DNA from: Sabethes cyaneus
Lineage: Eukaryota > Arthropoda > Insecta > Diptera > Culicidae
Direction: 5' to 3'
Assembly (NCBI RefSeq): GCF_943734655.1
Contig: NC_071355.1
Span: forward strand, 223,695,527-223,759,526
DNA length: 64,000 bases
Below the pieces are notes generated by a model. That model saw only the letters and a program-made list of their open reading frames with translations, had not been told where the DNA came from and did not search any database. The position numbers and the translations under genes were made by a program. Every line of letters begins with the position of its first letter. Positions within the stretch are counted from its first letter, which is position 1. Shown piece by piece: positions 22,601-32,590 of this stretch.

Positions 22601-25090
22601 GAATGCCTTTCAGTTCAATTGATATTACTCAGCTGTGGTAGAATTACCCGCAGTTAGCGAACACGGCAGACTTTGCGTCGTGCGCAAGGTGAGCTTTTAG
22701 TAGTCGCATTAAAACACGTCCGGCAGACAGTGGGAGTTTCCTTATCTTCCGCAACACTTTAAAACTTGTCGTAGGAAAATCACCACAACAAAGCTTATAC
22801 TTATAACGTGAATGAAAACGAATAACATATCGTATGCATACAGCTTTTAACCGGTGCAATTCATAGCTCCATCAGCCACTTACAAGAAGATTATCGGGTA
22901 TAATGGAAAATTACCCTGCTGATTTACCTATACACGTAACTAGCTATATGGGAAGTGCTATTTAATTCTTATTCATTTGACGTCCGGTTGAATCAAGTTG
23001 CCATTGCGTCTGTCATTATATCGTATTGACGCATCTCTTATCGTTGCGGGAGTATAACAAAACATACGAACATTATACGAAGAACTCGTGACTTTACTGT
23101 TTCAAAATAAAAACCTATCAAAGTTAATTAAAATAGGGTGGGTTTAGTTATAATTACGACACTTAATTCGATTCATCTAAAAATCATATTAAAGTCAAAT
23201 TGAGAGCCGATGAATTTCGTATTACCAAGAAGGAATTGCCAACTGCATCCTTGCATAATTTTAGTGATCTTTAAATAAAACCCACCAGTGCTGCAGCTTG
23301 TCAGTCGTACCTCGCTTGCCCAGGCTTGCACGAGTTTTATTATGTAGCGACCTGTCACATGATATGACTTTTTATTACACGACTTCTTTAACGAGCACTG
23401 TACAAAGGAACATCGGTCGGCCAGGTGCCGTAAAAATAAAAATTACATTAAACTGTCATAAAACTCAAGCGCCTACCTCAGCATGACAAAACTTTGTCAA
23501 TACCTAATTGAAATAATATCAAAATTCATCGTAAGTAGAGCTGAAATCTTGACCATAGCGTCAACGAACCAAAACAACTCCTTTCAGCACTGCAGGTGCA
23601 GCTATTTAAAGGTTTTATTTTAATTGAGAGAAAATAAAACTTATTTCAAGAAAATAAGCGTTCAGTGAAGCTTTTATAGGGTAATTATTTATAGGTTGCC
23701 TTGCATGTCGATTTGCAAAACGATCCGAATCCGGACCTTCGCCGTTCCTACTTAAAATAGTTTCCGTAAAATGGAATGACAAAATTTAATGTGGGAGGCC
23801 AATAGACTCTATTCGTTAGGTAAATTAAATTATTACGACAATGCATGAATGAAAATCAGTTTTCCTTTCAAGGTAACTTTCACAAGCAGACCAAAAGAGT
23901 ATCAATAGCAAATCCACTCTCGCTGTTGCTATGTGAGCTATTTATGGTAATCGATTGAATGATATAAAAGATTTAAAAAATGTAAGCAAGATGCTTTCAA
24001 ATAATAATAACATTAATTGGACTACTGAATATGAATAGAATAATCAAATTTCGTTTTTTCGATGTTATAACTTTAAAAACCCGTCAATTTTGAGTTCGAA
24101 TGTTTTCGAAAGTCCGTGAATACCAAGCGTGGTATTATCTTCAACTGTGTACTCAACACGATCGCACAGAGAACTCAGTTGGGTAGGTTTTCTCCTTAAA
24201 TATCTGAATATAACTGAAAACTTTAAAATTGACTTTTGTAAATAAGGAAGCCCTGAAAAGGGCCGTTTAGTTTGATCGGTGTATCTGCAAAGTGCAAGTG
24301 ACATTTGTTCACGTTTGCAGATACGCTGGTTTTGAAAATGTAGCCGAGCAAACAATCCATTCAGGTTTGTCGCTTGCCGCGATCCAAATCCAAAGTTTAG
24401 AAAAACCAGTTCTTCTCATGCCGTTACTGTAGTTCGTCAATTGAATTAACTGACTGCAAGCTATATCTAGATATTTAGATATGATGATGACAAAATGATT
24501 TTCTGTGAGTAATTTACGTGCCTTTTTTAGTTTTGTACTATATTGTACCTTGCAGCAATTTTACGAATCCTACGCAAATTTATATTTTAATACTCATTAT
24601 CCTGTACTTACCAAATACATTGAAAATATGATTGTCAAGCTTGAAAGAGTACATTGGGGAGGCAATGACGAAAAACTGATGGTTCAAATTGCTAAATTGC
24701 AAGCGTGTGTGGGACACGCAGGAAATAGTCACGCTAATAATTTTCGCGCGTGACTCTAAAAAGGTAGAAACTCCGCAATATCTGATTTGACAAAACATTT
24801 GGGCATCGTATTGAATATGAAAAACGAAAAAAAAGTAAAATATTTCGCACCTGACACTCCTCTAGGTAATTATTTTTGCAAAAGAATTAAAACTTAAGCA
24901 TTTTTTGATTGCACTTTCATAAAAATATAGTCATTAGCTTGATCACATCGTTTTTAACGGCAACTAAAATTTTGGAATTTTTTCGCGGCTTATGCTCAAC
25001 AACAAACTAATTCAGAGAGAAATGAGAGTATGTATGTGTTAGCTTTATCTCTCTTCTTTATGTTAATATTTTTTGTTTTGCCTATGCTTG
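19641..25090. other. Intergenic DNA, no gene or transposon recognised
   Basis: AT-rich throughout, apart from a GC-richer patch at 20.5-21.1 kb. No open frame exceeds 104 codons and none shows a domain. I found no paired inverted termini, long tandem arrays or retroelement motifs. The stretch could hold introns or distal regulatory DNA. Confidence 0.4.
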
Positions 25091-25104
25091 CCCAGTTTTG
25101 CTAA

Positions 25105-25872
25105 AAATGGCGTCGAAACACGAAGCATTTCGGGAGCGCGTTGTACACTTCTATGAACTGCAACAAAAATCTCGGCAAAAAGTATACGGTACAACATTTG
25201 AAAAGAAAATATGTTGCGGCTTCGACTGTTTACCATATCCTAAGATGCCCAACAACTATTCGCAGACAAGGTAGTAGAAGACCAGCCAAACTTATGTACG
25301 CAGAAGGACATCGTTCTCTTTCTCGTTTCTTCAACAACAAGCCCTCTAGTTTGGATATCAATTAAGATGCACCAGACGAATGTTTGAAGAAAATTTTGAT
25401 CCCGTTTCTACAAAAACATCATGCAGATGGACAATACGTGTTTTGGACGGATAGAGCATCATCGCATTACGCCAAAAAACCACAATCGTTCCTGAATACC
25501 CATTTGATCCCATTTTTACCCAAAAACCACGACCCGAAAAATCTATCTCAATGTGCCCAATCGAAAATTTCTTCGGAATTTTGAGTTCCTTGGTGTACAA
25601 AAATAACTGGAGAGCCACGAATTGCAAACAGTTGATTGCCCAAGTAACAATTTAGGTTTTGTTCTACTCTTATGATGGTATTTAAGACCAAAATTGGTCT
25701 TGAAGACCACCATAAGAGTACAATAAAACTCACATTGTTGCTTGGGTGGTAGAATCAAAAGATGCATTCGCAAAGTTGACATGACGGCCGTACAACGCTC
25801 CGCCGAACAGCCGATTACGGACCGTTTTCAAATGTACGCTACTTTTTTTCAACAATGGATAATGTATCTTTA
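25105..25872 (+). pseudogene. Tc1/mariner-type transposase relic (DD36-37E spacing), split by a MITE
   Basis: The plus strand starts MASKHEAFRERVVHFYELQQ (25,107). A helix-turn-helix-like part follows in another frame (KYTVQHLKRKYVAASTVYHI). After a large internal deletion comes LKKILIPFLQKHHADGQYVF then WTDRASSHYAKK (second catalytic Asp), IPFLPKNHDPKNLSQC and, after a one-base shift, PIENFFG (catalytic Glu, about 36-37 residues on). The C-terminus NNWRATNCKQLIA is interrupted by a palindromic MITE (25,639-25,746) and resumes as RIKRCIRKVDMTAVQRSAEQ to a stop at about 25,872. The family performs cut-and-paste at TA. This copy is dead: stops, frameshifts, deletion and insertion. Confidence 0.8.
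25639..25746. mobile_element. Palindromic MITE (about 108 bp) inside the transposase relic
   Basis: The sequence is a near-perfect palindrome: CCAAGTAACAAT with AAACC, TACTCTTATGATGGT and AAGACCAA on the left are answered by TTGGTCTT, ACCACCATAAGAGTA and ATTGTTGCTTGG on the right. It separates CKQLIA from RRIKRC of the transposase, which would be contiguous without it. The same word ATTGTTACTTGG occurs near 38,553-38,564, suggesting that the family is present elsewhere in the window. Confidence 0.8.
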
Positions 25873-25904
25873 ATTTCGGTAAATCAGATCTTCTTTATGT
25901 ATCT

Positions 25905-26066
25905 TTGGGGGGAGGGGTCTCTAACTATCATATGAACCTTCCCCGACCCCAAAAACCCCTACATGCAAATTTTCACGCCGATCGGTTTAGTAGTTTTGGA
26001 TTCTATAAGGAACATACCGACATCCATGTTCCTTATAGAATCCATCCATGTTTATAGGTATAGATT
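25905..26066 (-). mobile_element. 5'-end fragment of a Helitron-like repeat
   Basis: On the minus strand this begins TCTATACCTATAAACATGG, continues with the GTTCCTTATAGAATCC word (present twice) and the phrase GATCGGCGTGAAAATTTGCATG, and ends in the GAGACCCCTCCCCCC run. This is the first 160 bp or so of the elements at 55.5 and 57.6 kb, lacking the tandem body and 3' end. Confidence 0.7.
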
Positions 26067-26338
26067 AGGACCTCCCCTCTTGTTATAGGTCAGCCCGCTT
26101 TTTCTTCCAGCCCTTTGCATATCTGTTTTTGTTTCGGATATTTCCATATGCAAGAATAATTCCATTTTTACCTCATTTGACCTCCGCTTCACATCTTTCC
26201 ATCTTATCTTTCCGCGTAAGTGTTATTGGCCTGAATGCAAGAGAAACGCTGCCGCTTCTACTTATTTGCACCGACACCTCCCCCTTTTTGTCAACCATTC
26301 TATGACTATCCGCTCATGCCAAGGAACACGTATGTCAA
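26067..26338. repeat. Interspersed repeat, left part, related to 26,981-27,415
   Basis: Shares order and wording with the segment after 26,981: GGACCTC-CCTCTTGT, TTTTTGTTTCG, then TTTCCATC and ATGTCAAGTTTGGTGGAG. The right segment, which ends GTTCCTGAGTTATAGCGGAA and CGCGTTCGCTTTTGTG, may be a second, more complete copy. An RTE 3' end has landed between them. No coding content. Confidence 0.4.
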
Positions 26339-26980
26339 GTTTGGTGGAGTACAAACGGACAGCGAAGAGTGGCGTAGGCGTATGAACCACGAGATGCAGG
26401 CTCCACTATGAGAGATTCCATTCGTACACTTGTCGAAAGTTGGGAGACTACAGTGGGCCGGCCACGACGCGAGTATGCCGAACGACTGTACAGTAAAATC
26501 CGTTCTCTTCAAGAACTCCACCGGCATCACGAATAGAGGGGTCCAACGTGCTAGATCAGCGGTGCCCAAACATAGGCATGGTGCGGGCGAAATCAGATCG
26601 TACCATGAATGTCGCGGACCGCAATGACATCCAGCCATTCATACGCCTAACGCAATGTAAAATAAACGGCAGCAAAAACCATTTTCTAGGAATCACATCA
26701 AAATTTAAACCGGAAAACATACAGATCTACAACATACACGAGGCATTACGACTAAACTGAGTGACCACTGTGCTATCAAAAAATTTACGGGTCGCAGTTT
26801 GACCATCACTGTGCTAGATGGTTCGACCAGGTTGAAGCCGACTTGCGTGCGTCGAGACACTCAACGAATTGGCAACAAGCAGCTCAGGACCGAGTACAAT
26901 GTAGAGGAACTCTTGATACAGTGAGAGCCATCCCGGCTCTCTGCTGGTAGAAGAAGAAGAAGAACGGTTTGGTGGAGAAC
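26339..26980 (+). mobile_element. RTE-like 3' end insertion with 14-bp target-site duplication and GAA tail
   Basis: GTTTGGTGGAGTAC (26,339-26,352) and GTTTGGTGGAGAAC (26,967-26,980) flank the insert and differ at one base. The insert starts inside the RTE C-terminus (WRRRMNHEM-like, then LSKVGRLQWAGHDASMPNDC) and ends with the family's 3' sequence (GGCAACAAGCAGCTCAGGAC and on) and a short (AGA)n tail. This is a 5'-truncated copy made by target-primed reverse transcription. It carries several frameshifts. Confidence 0.75.
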
Positions 26981-27837
26981 GAGTGTGGCGTTCCGGACAT
27001 ATGGGAATATTTGGACCTCTCCTCTTGTCAGCAGCTATCTTCTCTTTGTTTTCCAGGAACTTGCACATTTATTTTTGTTTCGAGAATTTTCATGATTTTT
27101 TTTACTTTCTCTCCGGATTCTCTTCGGAAAACCAAAAAGAAAACCAAAGTCTTTTTTCCGTGTTTTGACGTCATTCATGGTCTATAGCGGATCCCTTTCT
27201 CAGACCACTTAGATATCTCCTCCATATCTTCCATTCACTTTCGCATCTTTTATCGGTCCGAAAACAATAGAAACAAAACCATTTTTGCCGTATGTGGACC
27301 TCCTTTCTCATTCCCTTATGTCAAGCAACTACTATGCCAAGTATGATGGAGACCAGCCCAGGCGTTCCTGAGTTATAGCGGAACATACATACTCGCGTTC
27401 GCTTTTGTGTATTTAGATCGAGGTAAAGTAAAATATGCTTAGCAGTTAACAGCATTCGAAGTTCAGGTATTTTAACAGCTTTTGCGAATTTCTTGAACCT
27501 AGGCGTATAAAACCCAGGAAAGTTATTGTATTTGTTACTGTTGTTTGCTTCAAAACGTTGTGTTTCGGGAACAAGATGGCGTTGAAATTATTGAGTTTAA
27601 ATCGTTCTTTTTTAAGAAACAATATTTTTCAGATTGCTTGGGCAATTCCCTTAACATTGTTGGAAAGAGTTTATTTTTAAACCTAATGTTTTCAGAGATA
27701 TAACCATAAGCAAGTAAGAGGAGTTGGGGCTTCTCCCATTCACCGAGGTGAGAAATCTAGGCGAAGCGAGGTACTAAAATTGGGATTTTTATGCTTTTTA
27801 ACCTGAATTTCGGCTCCAAGAAGGTTGATTATACGGT
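26981..27837. other. Interspersed repeat remnant and unassigned DNA
   Basis: 26,981-27,415 resembles the repeat at 26,067-26,338 and ends in the GAGTTATAGCGGAACATACAT phrase typical of a dispersed non-coding repeat. 27,420-27,837 shows nothing I can assign. Confidence 0.35.
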
Positions 27838-28010
27838 TTAATTTTTACGCGACTATTATTACGCGAATTTCGGAATTGACGCGGTTTTTTACGCGAATTT
27901 AGGAATTTACGCGGTTTTTTTTACGCGAATTTCGGATTTTACGCGGTTTTTTACGCGAATTTCGGAATTTACGCGGGACGTATCCTTCGCGTAAAAAGCG
28001 GCTTGAGTGT
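27838..28010. mobile_element. Second TTTACGCGG-type MITE, left end degraded
   Basis: The right end, read inverted, is TACACTCAAGCCGCTTTTTA, matching the right terminus of the copy at 16,191-16,515 with one change; GGGACGTATCCT lies just inside in both. The phrase TTACGCGAATTTCGGAATTT recurs inside. The left terminus has lost its CACTGAAGTCGC start. Confidence 0.65.
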
Positions 28011-29164
28011 ATAACCATAGCATTTACTTGAGCGACAAGGCATGCACGAAGCAAATATCGACGTTCAAATTTTAAAGTAGGTAGCAATCTGCTAAAAACA
28101 GTTGTCGTGAAAAACGATTGACTTGAAATTGCACCTCAATCAAGTATAAGGTAATCTAGACTTTGATGGTTTTTGTTGTTTCTGCAATACCTGAATCACA
28201 TTCATTCTAATTAGACAGTCATGATCGACGATATTGCCACGGTCGACGTATGCGCACTTGGGAAGGACACGCCACCTGCCCAAGGCAATTCGGACTGCTG
28301 CAATTTGTAATTATGGATTGTTTCACGCAAATGTATACTCTCTTGATATTACTGCAGCTCCAAGCAATGCACAGTAGTAGTAGCAGTAGCAGCAGCATTG
28401 CAGTCGCATTTCTCTCATTTGAATATTTACACTGCTACCGTTTGTTTTCGTTGTGGTGACGGGTTTTACTTGCCACAGGCGACACCTGCATGCTGCTGCA
28501 CCCCGTTGTGCAGGGCGACGTGAAGGTACAGGACGTAGTGATTATAATGTCACCAATTATATCTAATCACGCGTACAGCCCAGAGAGCAGAAAAAAATTA
28601 AAGCAATTCTGACAGACACAGTAGCAAGTGTACGAGTGTAATTGTGAATGCATATACAGTACTTTCATGTATACGTAAATTAACTGCAATCAGCCGGAAC
28701 AATCACCCGCAGCATCGGCTGTACGGTGGGTACAAATTCCTTAGTCCATGCGGGTTAAGCGACGAGAAATATCTTGCTAATTGGAAGAAAGGATTGTACC
28801 TACAATTAAAGTGAACCTTAGAAAATATGAATCAGTACCCCTAGTTGTTATCGAAAATGCGCATTCCTGGTAATGCCACTCACCTACTCGTTGACTGGAG
28901 TGTCATTATTAGCTTAACTCGAGTAGGGATAACCATTTAATTTGCTTAGATATCGTTTCAATGAAATACTTTTAGCTTTTCGGGCTAAACTTCGTCATTT
29001 TTAGTCAATTTTTAACAATATTGATGAGTATTTAGTTTCCCATGAAAATGTTGAGTGAGATTATAGGATGCAATAAGAAAAGCTTATCTACTTTTTTATA
29101 ACTTATAATTATTGAGAACAAGTAATCTAAATCTGAATTTAACCAAAAAAGGATCATTCCTTTT
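28011..29164. other. Non-coding stretch with an (AGT/AGC)n microsatellite
   Basis: A trinucleotide run (AGTAGTAGTAGCAGTAGCAGCAGC) lies near 28,373-28,396. Otherwise I see no gene, domain or paired repeat. A more GC-rich patch spans 28,440-28,740. Confidence 0.4.
28373..28396. repeat. (AGT/AGC)n microsatellite
   Basis: Eight mixed AGT and AGC trinucleotides in a non-coding stretch. Confidence 0.85.
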
Positions 29165-29275
29165 ATTGTTGTATACAGCAATCGGGGCCTGCCACAAAAG
29201 ACGATCATTAAGACTGTCGCAGTGGCCTTTTAACCCAATGCCCTTCTGGCATACAAAAAAAAAAAATTGTTGTAT
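29165..29275 (+). mobile_element. Short poly(A) retro-insertion with 10-bp target-site duplication
   Basis: ATTGTTGTAT occurs at 29,165-29,174 and again at 29,266-29,275. Between them are 91 bp ending in about 12 A. The body (GGGGCCTGCCACAAAAGACG and the phrase CGCAGTGGCC) looks like the extreme 3' end of a poly(A)-tailed LINE or SINE. It is strongly 5'-truncated. Confidence 0.75.
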
Positions 29276-31000
29276 TGCTTAAATAAATAATATGCAAAAT
29301 CAATTTATTTTCGTTACTTGTTTATGAATATATTCAAAACTTTTTAACAAACGCCATTCTTGCAATTATTTCTAAGCCCAACTTGAATTCGAACTTTAGT
29401 TCATGATGACTAAGCCAACATATAAGTGATTCGCCAGAATGAGAAGCACTCTAAATGCCAATCCGCGAGAAATCGCCCAGTCCTTGTGACAACGCTACTG
29501 GCCTGCCTTTACTGTCAAAGCCAAGACGGCCAATGCACACAGCTGTTCCAGTCGAAATGAGTCAGCCAAACATTCGCGAATGTCCACTGGACAATTGATG
29601 AATATCACCGCTTCCTCTTTTGCCGCACAGTCCATTTGTCATTTCCAGTCAATTGGGAGCTCGAACTTTGCCAGAAACAAAAAGGGCTGCCGCAGAATCA
29701 ATAAAGACAAGAATAAAATCAATTAATTTCCAATCGCTCACGCTGCGGATATAGAGTCACACGCGGCGGGGGAGAACCTTGATACCGTGGACCACCGCGC
29801 AATGGGCCTTATGCAGGGCAGCCGTCGTTCGTCGCCAGTTACCACACAACGTAATCGTCAGAAGTTTTTAATTTAATTCATATGCATTCGACCTCTCACT
29901 CTCTCCGGCTGCTACCACCGGATTCCACCAATTGTATGCCACAGTATGGCGAAATTTTGACGAACTCCCACTGTGTCGTAGCGCGTGGAGTTGCTTGTAA
30001 TGAGGGGTATTATCTTACCGCACAGCAAGGGGCTCACACACGCGTCTTACGTTATACTTATTTTATGTATTATATACGGGATCCGAGAGTGTGGCATGCG
30101 GGAATTATAATTTCCTTGGTAAATAACTGTAATTCAGAATGTGGAGCCTTTTTATTCGTTGTTTACATTGCATAACTATCGAAATGCCGAATAAATATTT
30201 CCTGATTTTTCTGTCAAATTATACAATTGTTTCAATTGTCAAGCAATTCTCAAAATAGAAAATAGTAAAGGTTTATTACATTTTTATTAACTTTCACTAG
30301 ACGTTTGCCAAAAAAGCATTAGAACATTTTTTCATTCTAAAGAAAGTGCTAAAAACTTATTCAAATTGAAAAATTGTGAAAAGCACAAAATATATTTAAT
30401 GTGAGTAAAGAGCAATAGGTTTTTAAAGAAATTTAATCCGTGAAAATATCGAATGAATTTCTCGAATAATTATAATAATCGAGTTTAAGATAATGAACAG
30501 CCCTTACCAACACCCCGAGATAGAAAAGGCAATTCCTTGACCGAGTTTTAGGTATCTCGGAGATCCGTCTGTTGGATTCCCATGCAAAAATCCAGATTCT
30601 ATAAGCAAGGGATTCTGCACGAATCTTATGCAGAAATCCTCCACAAGATTCCTATGCGAGGACCTCAGAGATTCTGTGCGAGTCTATTTTGGTTGTCTGG
30701 GAGGGGTGAGTTGAGAAATTGCTGTAGAATTGCATCAGCGTGACTCTTCTGCTCCATGGACCATCAAAGCAAAGCTTTGGGCTTAAACGTCTTTCTAAGA
30801 CTCGACCCTTTTTTATCGACAGATTTCGCAGCCGGCTGTTAGAGTACACGTTAGAGTGCAATGGTCCTACTGATTCTATCTAGCAAGCACCGCCTAGCGG
30901 AGATTCGAATATACGACGACTGGCTTATTAGATCAGTGTCGTATCTCGAAGCTAACTGGGCGGTACCTGATCCATGTACCATATTTATATTTTGTAGTTA
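29276..31000. other. Intergenic DNA, no gene supported
   Basis: A moderately GC-rich, possibly conserved patch at 29.45-30.06 kb includes a 97-codon open frame with no domain. The part at 30.48-30.67 kb has short internal repetition (GATTCTGTGCGAG, GATTCTGCACGAATC, GATTCCTATGCGAG), suggesting a degraded dispersed repeat. Nothing else is recognised. Confidence 0.4.
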
Positions 31001-31150
31001 CTTACTTACTTACTTAGTTGGTTTGGCGTGCTAAGACATACCCTATTTGCAAAGTTTCTTTAATTTACTCGGTTTACTCTCCAATTCCTTGAACACCGTG
31101 TACTCTCGCCAGATCTCGCTTCACCTGATCTAACCATGTGCTTCGTATGA
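31001..31150. repeat. (TTAC)n and LINE-3'-like dispersed repeat
   Basis: Starts with four TTAC units (ACTTACTTACTTACTTAG), then the phrase TGTACTCTCGCCAGATCTCG and CACCTGATCTAACCATG. The phrase resembles retroelement-associated repeats of mosquitoes as far as I recall, so the identity is uncertain. Confidence 0.35.
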
Positions 31151-31199
31151 TATCAGTATGATGGAAAAATGTCGTAAATGATGATTTACGAAGAGTATA

Positions 31200-31660
31200 T
31201 AAGAGAAATTGTTTTTGAGCTGGTTCTATTCTTTCTTCACGAGTGATCGAAAAAGATGACCAACTAAAGCGTTTCTAAAACCTAGCATGTTATTTGCCTT
31301 GTGTATTATTTCGTTATAATGGTCGATGAAAGTTAGTTTGGAGTCTAAGATCCCTAAATCCTAAACATTTTTATATTTTTCTATGGTTTGATTTCCTAAT
31401 CTAATTTAGATTTTTCGTGTGATTCTTTTCCTGCTAAATGATATTAGGTTGCATTTGTTTACGTCAAGTTCTGATTGATCTTTTTTCACTCCCTATGTAG
31501 AATATATGTATTTCATTTTGGAATACATTGATGTCTTCTTCATTTCTTATTTACGAAAAGATCTTCATGTCGTTGGCACATATTAGCACTTTAAGTTCCT
31601 TGAGAATGAAGGAAATATAATATCGTTTACGTATCGTTTACATACATACATAGTATCGTG
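31200..31660 (-). pseudogene. Jockey/CR1-like reverse transcriptase, C-terminal part (split relic)
   Basis: The minus strand reads LKVLICANDMKIFS (catalytic ADD changed to AND), RNEEDI, ELDVNKCNLISFSRKR, LGNQTIEKYKNV, DLGILDSKLTFIDHYNEIIH and KANNMLGF. These are the palm end and thumb of a non-LTR RT, with several stops and shifts. The matching upstream half (PQGSHLGPLLF) is at 32,440-32,590, with about 770 bp of foreign DNA between. Confidence 0.7.
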
Positions 31661-32435
31661 TTTATTTTTCATGTTTAAAAATCAATTTTCTACAACTCAC
31701 GCTTAGACATCAATTTGGAGCAAACCTAGTATCCGAGATACGATTTTTCAGACATAGTACCTAATAAAATAAATACGCCCTTTTTAAAGGTGATTCTTGA
31801 GCCTAAATGGTGCCAAATTGTGTGGAAAGTGCATATTTCCTGTTATTAAAAACGTAGGTGACGTTTAGAATAAATCGTAAAGTTTTGTCACTCACCTCTT
31901 TCACTAAAAACTGCTAAAATTTGAAAATTACAAAAATGTGTTCTGTTCCGCCTTCATAAAATCGTAAATATCTCACCGAGATTTGAATATACGTCCATAC
32001 TATTTTCGACAAAGTTGTTCGTCATAAAATTTCCCATCCATACAGTATAACTACGTTGCTCTGAGGCACTGTTCGATACCCTGTTTTGACGTTTATTTTG
32101 ATAAAATTTTGAAAATATCAAAATTTTGCGGAATACAATAAATTTCTGTAACCAAATATGACTCCAGACAAGCCCCCATAACTTTTTATGAGTGTATTAG
32201 ATCTCAATGATTGTGAAAAAATAGTTAAGTACATTGTTTCACCTACTTTAACATTTCTAAAAATATTTTTTTTGAATTTACTCCTGAAAAATGCAATTTT
32301 TTCATAAAACTCAAATGTGCGACCCCTAAATCGCGTCAACCAACGTTGACGCCACATAAAAGTTTTGTTGTGACACCCTAAGCTATCATTTGAGGGGTGA
32401 GCCCCCGGGTTTTCTGACATAGTGGTATTTTGGGA
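31661..32435. mobile_element. Unidentified insertion splitting the reverse transcriptase relic
   Basis: This separates YVN-PQG-side and ADD-side RT blocks that are normally about 20 residues apart. Similar TATGTAAAC words lie at both borders (near 31,648 and 32,455), compatible with a target duplication. The interior has a 106-codon minus-strand open frame (GRTFEFYEKIAFFRSKFKKN) that I believe is non-coding repeat sequence. No TIRs or domains recognised. Confidence 0.45.
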
Positions 32436-32590
32436 CACTCTAGTACATAGTTTACATACAAAATAAAAAGAAGAGGTCCTAAATGAGAGCCTTGAGGGGA
32501 GAGTGCCATAATTACTTCCGATAGATAGATACTTAGTTTAGCAAACTTATGGATAATAAGTAGCGCTATAGCTGCCCCATACATAACATT
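32436..32590 (-). pseudogene. Jockey/CR1-like reverse transcriptase, PQG block (split relic)
   Basis: The minus strand reads SPQGSHLGPLLFILYVNYV, the conserved RT segment (family form GVPQGSHLGPLLF..Y.ND) with the ND aspartate replaced by Tyr. The upstream frame is decayed. It belongs with the fragment at 31,200-31,660. Confidence 0.7.
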
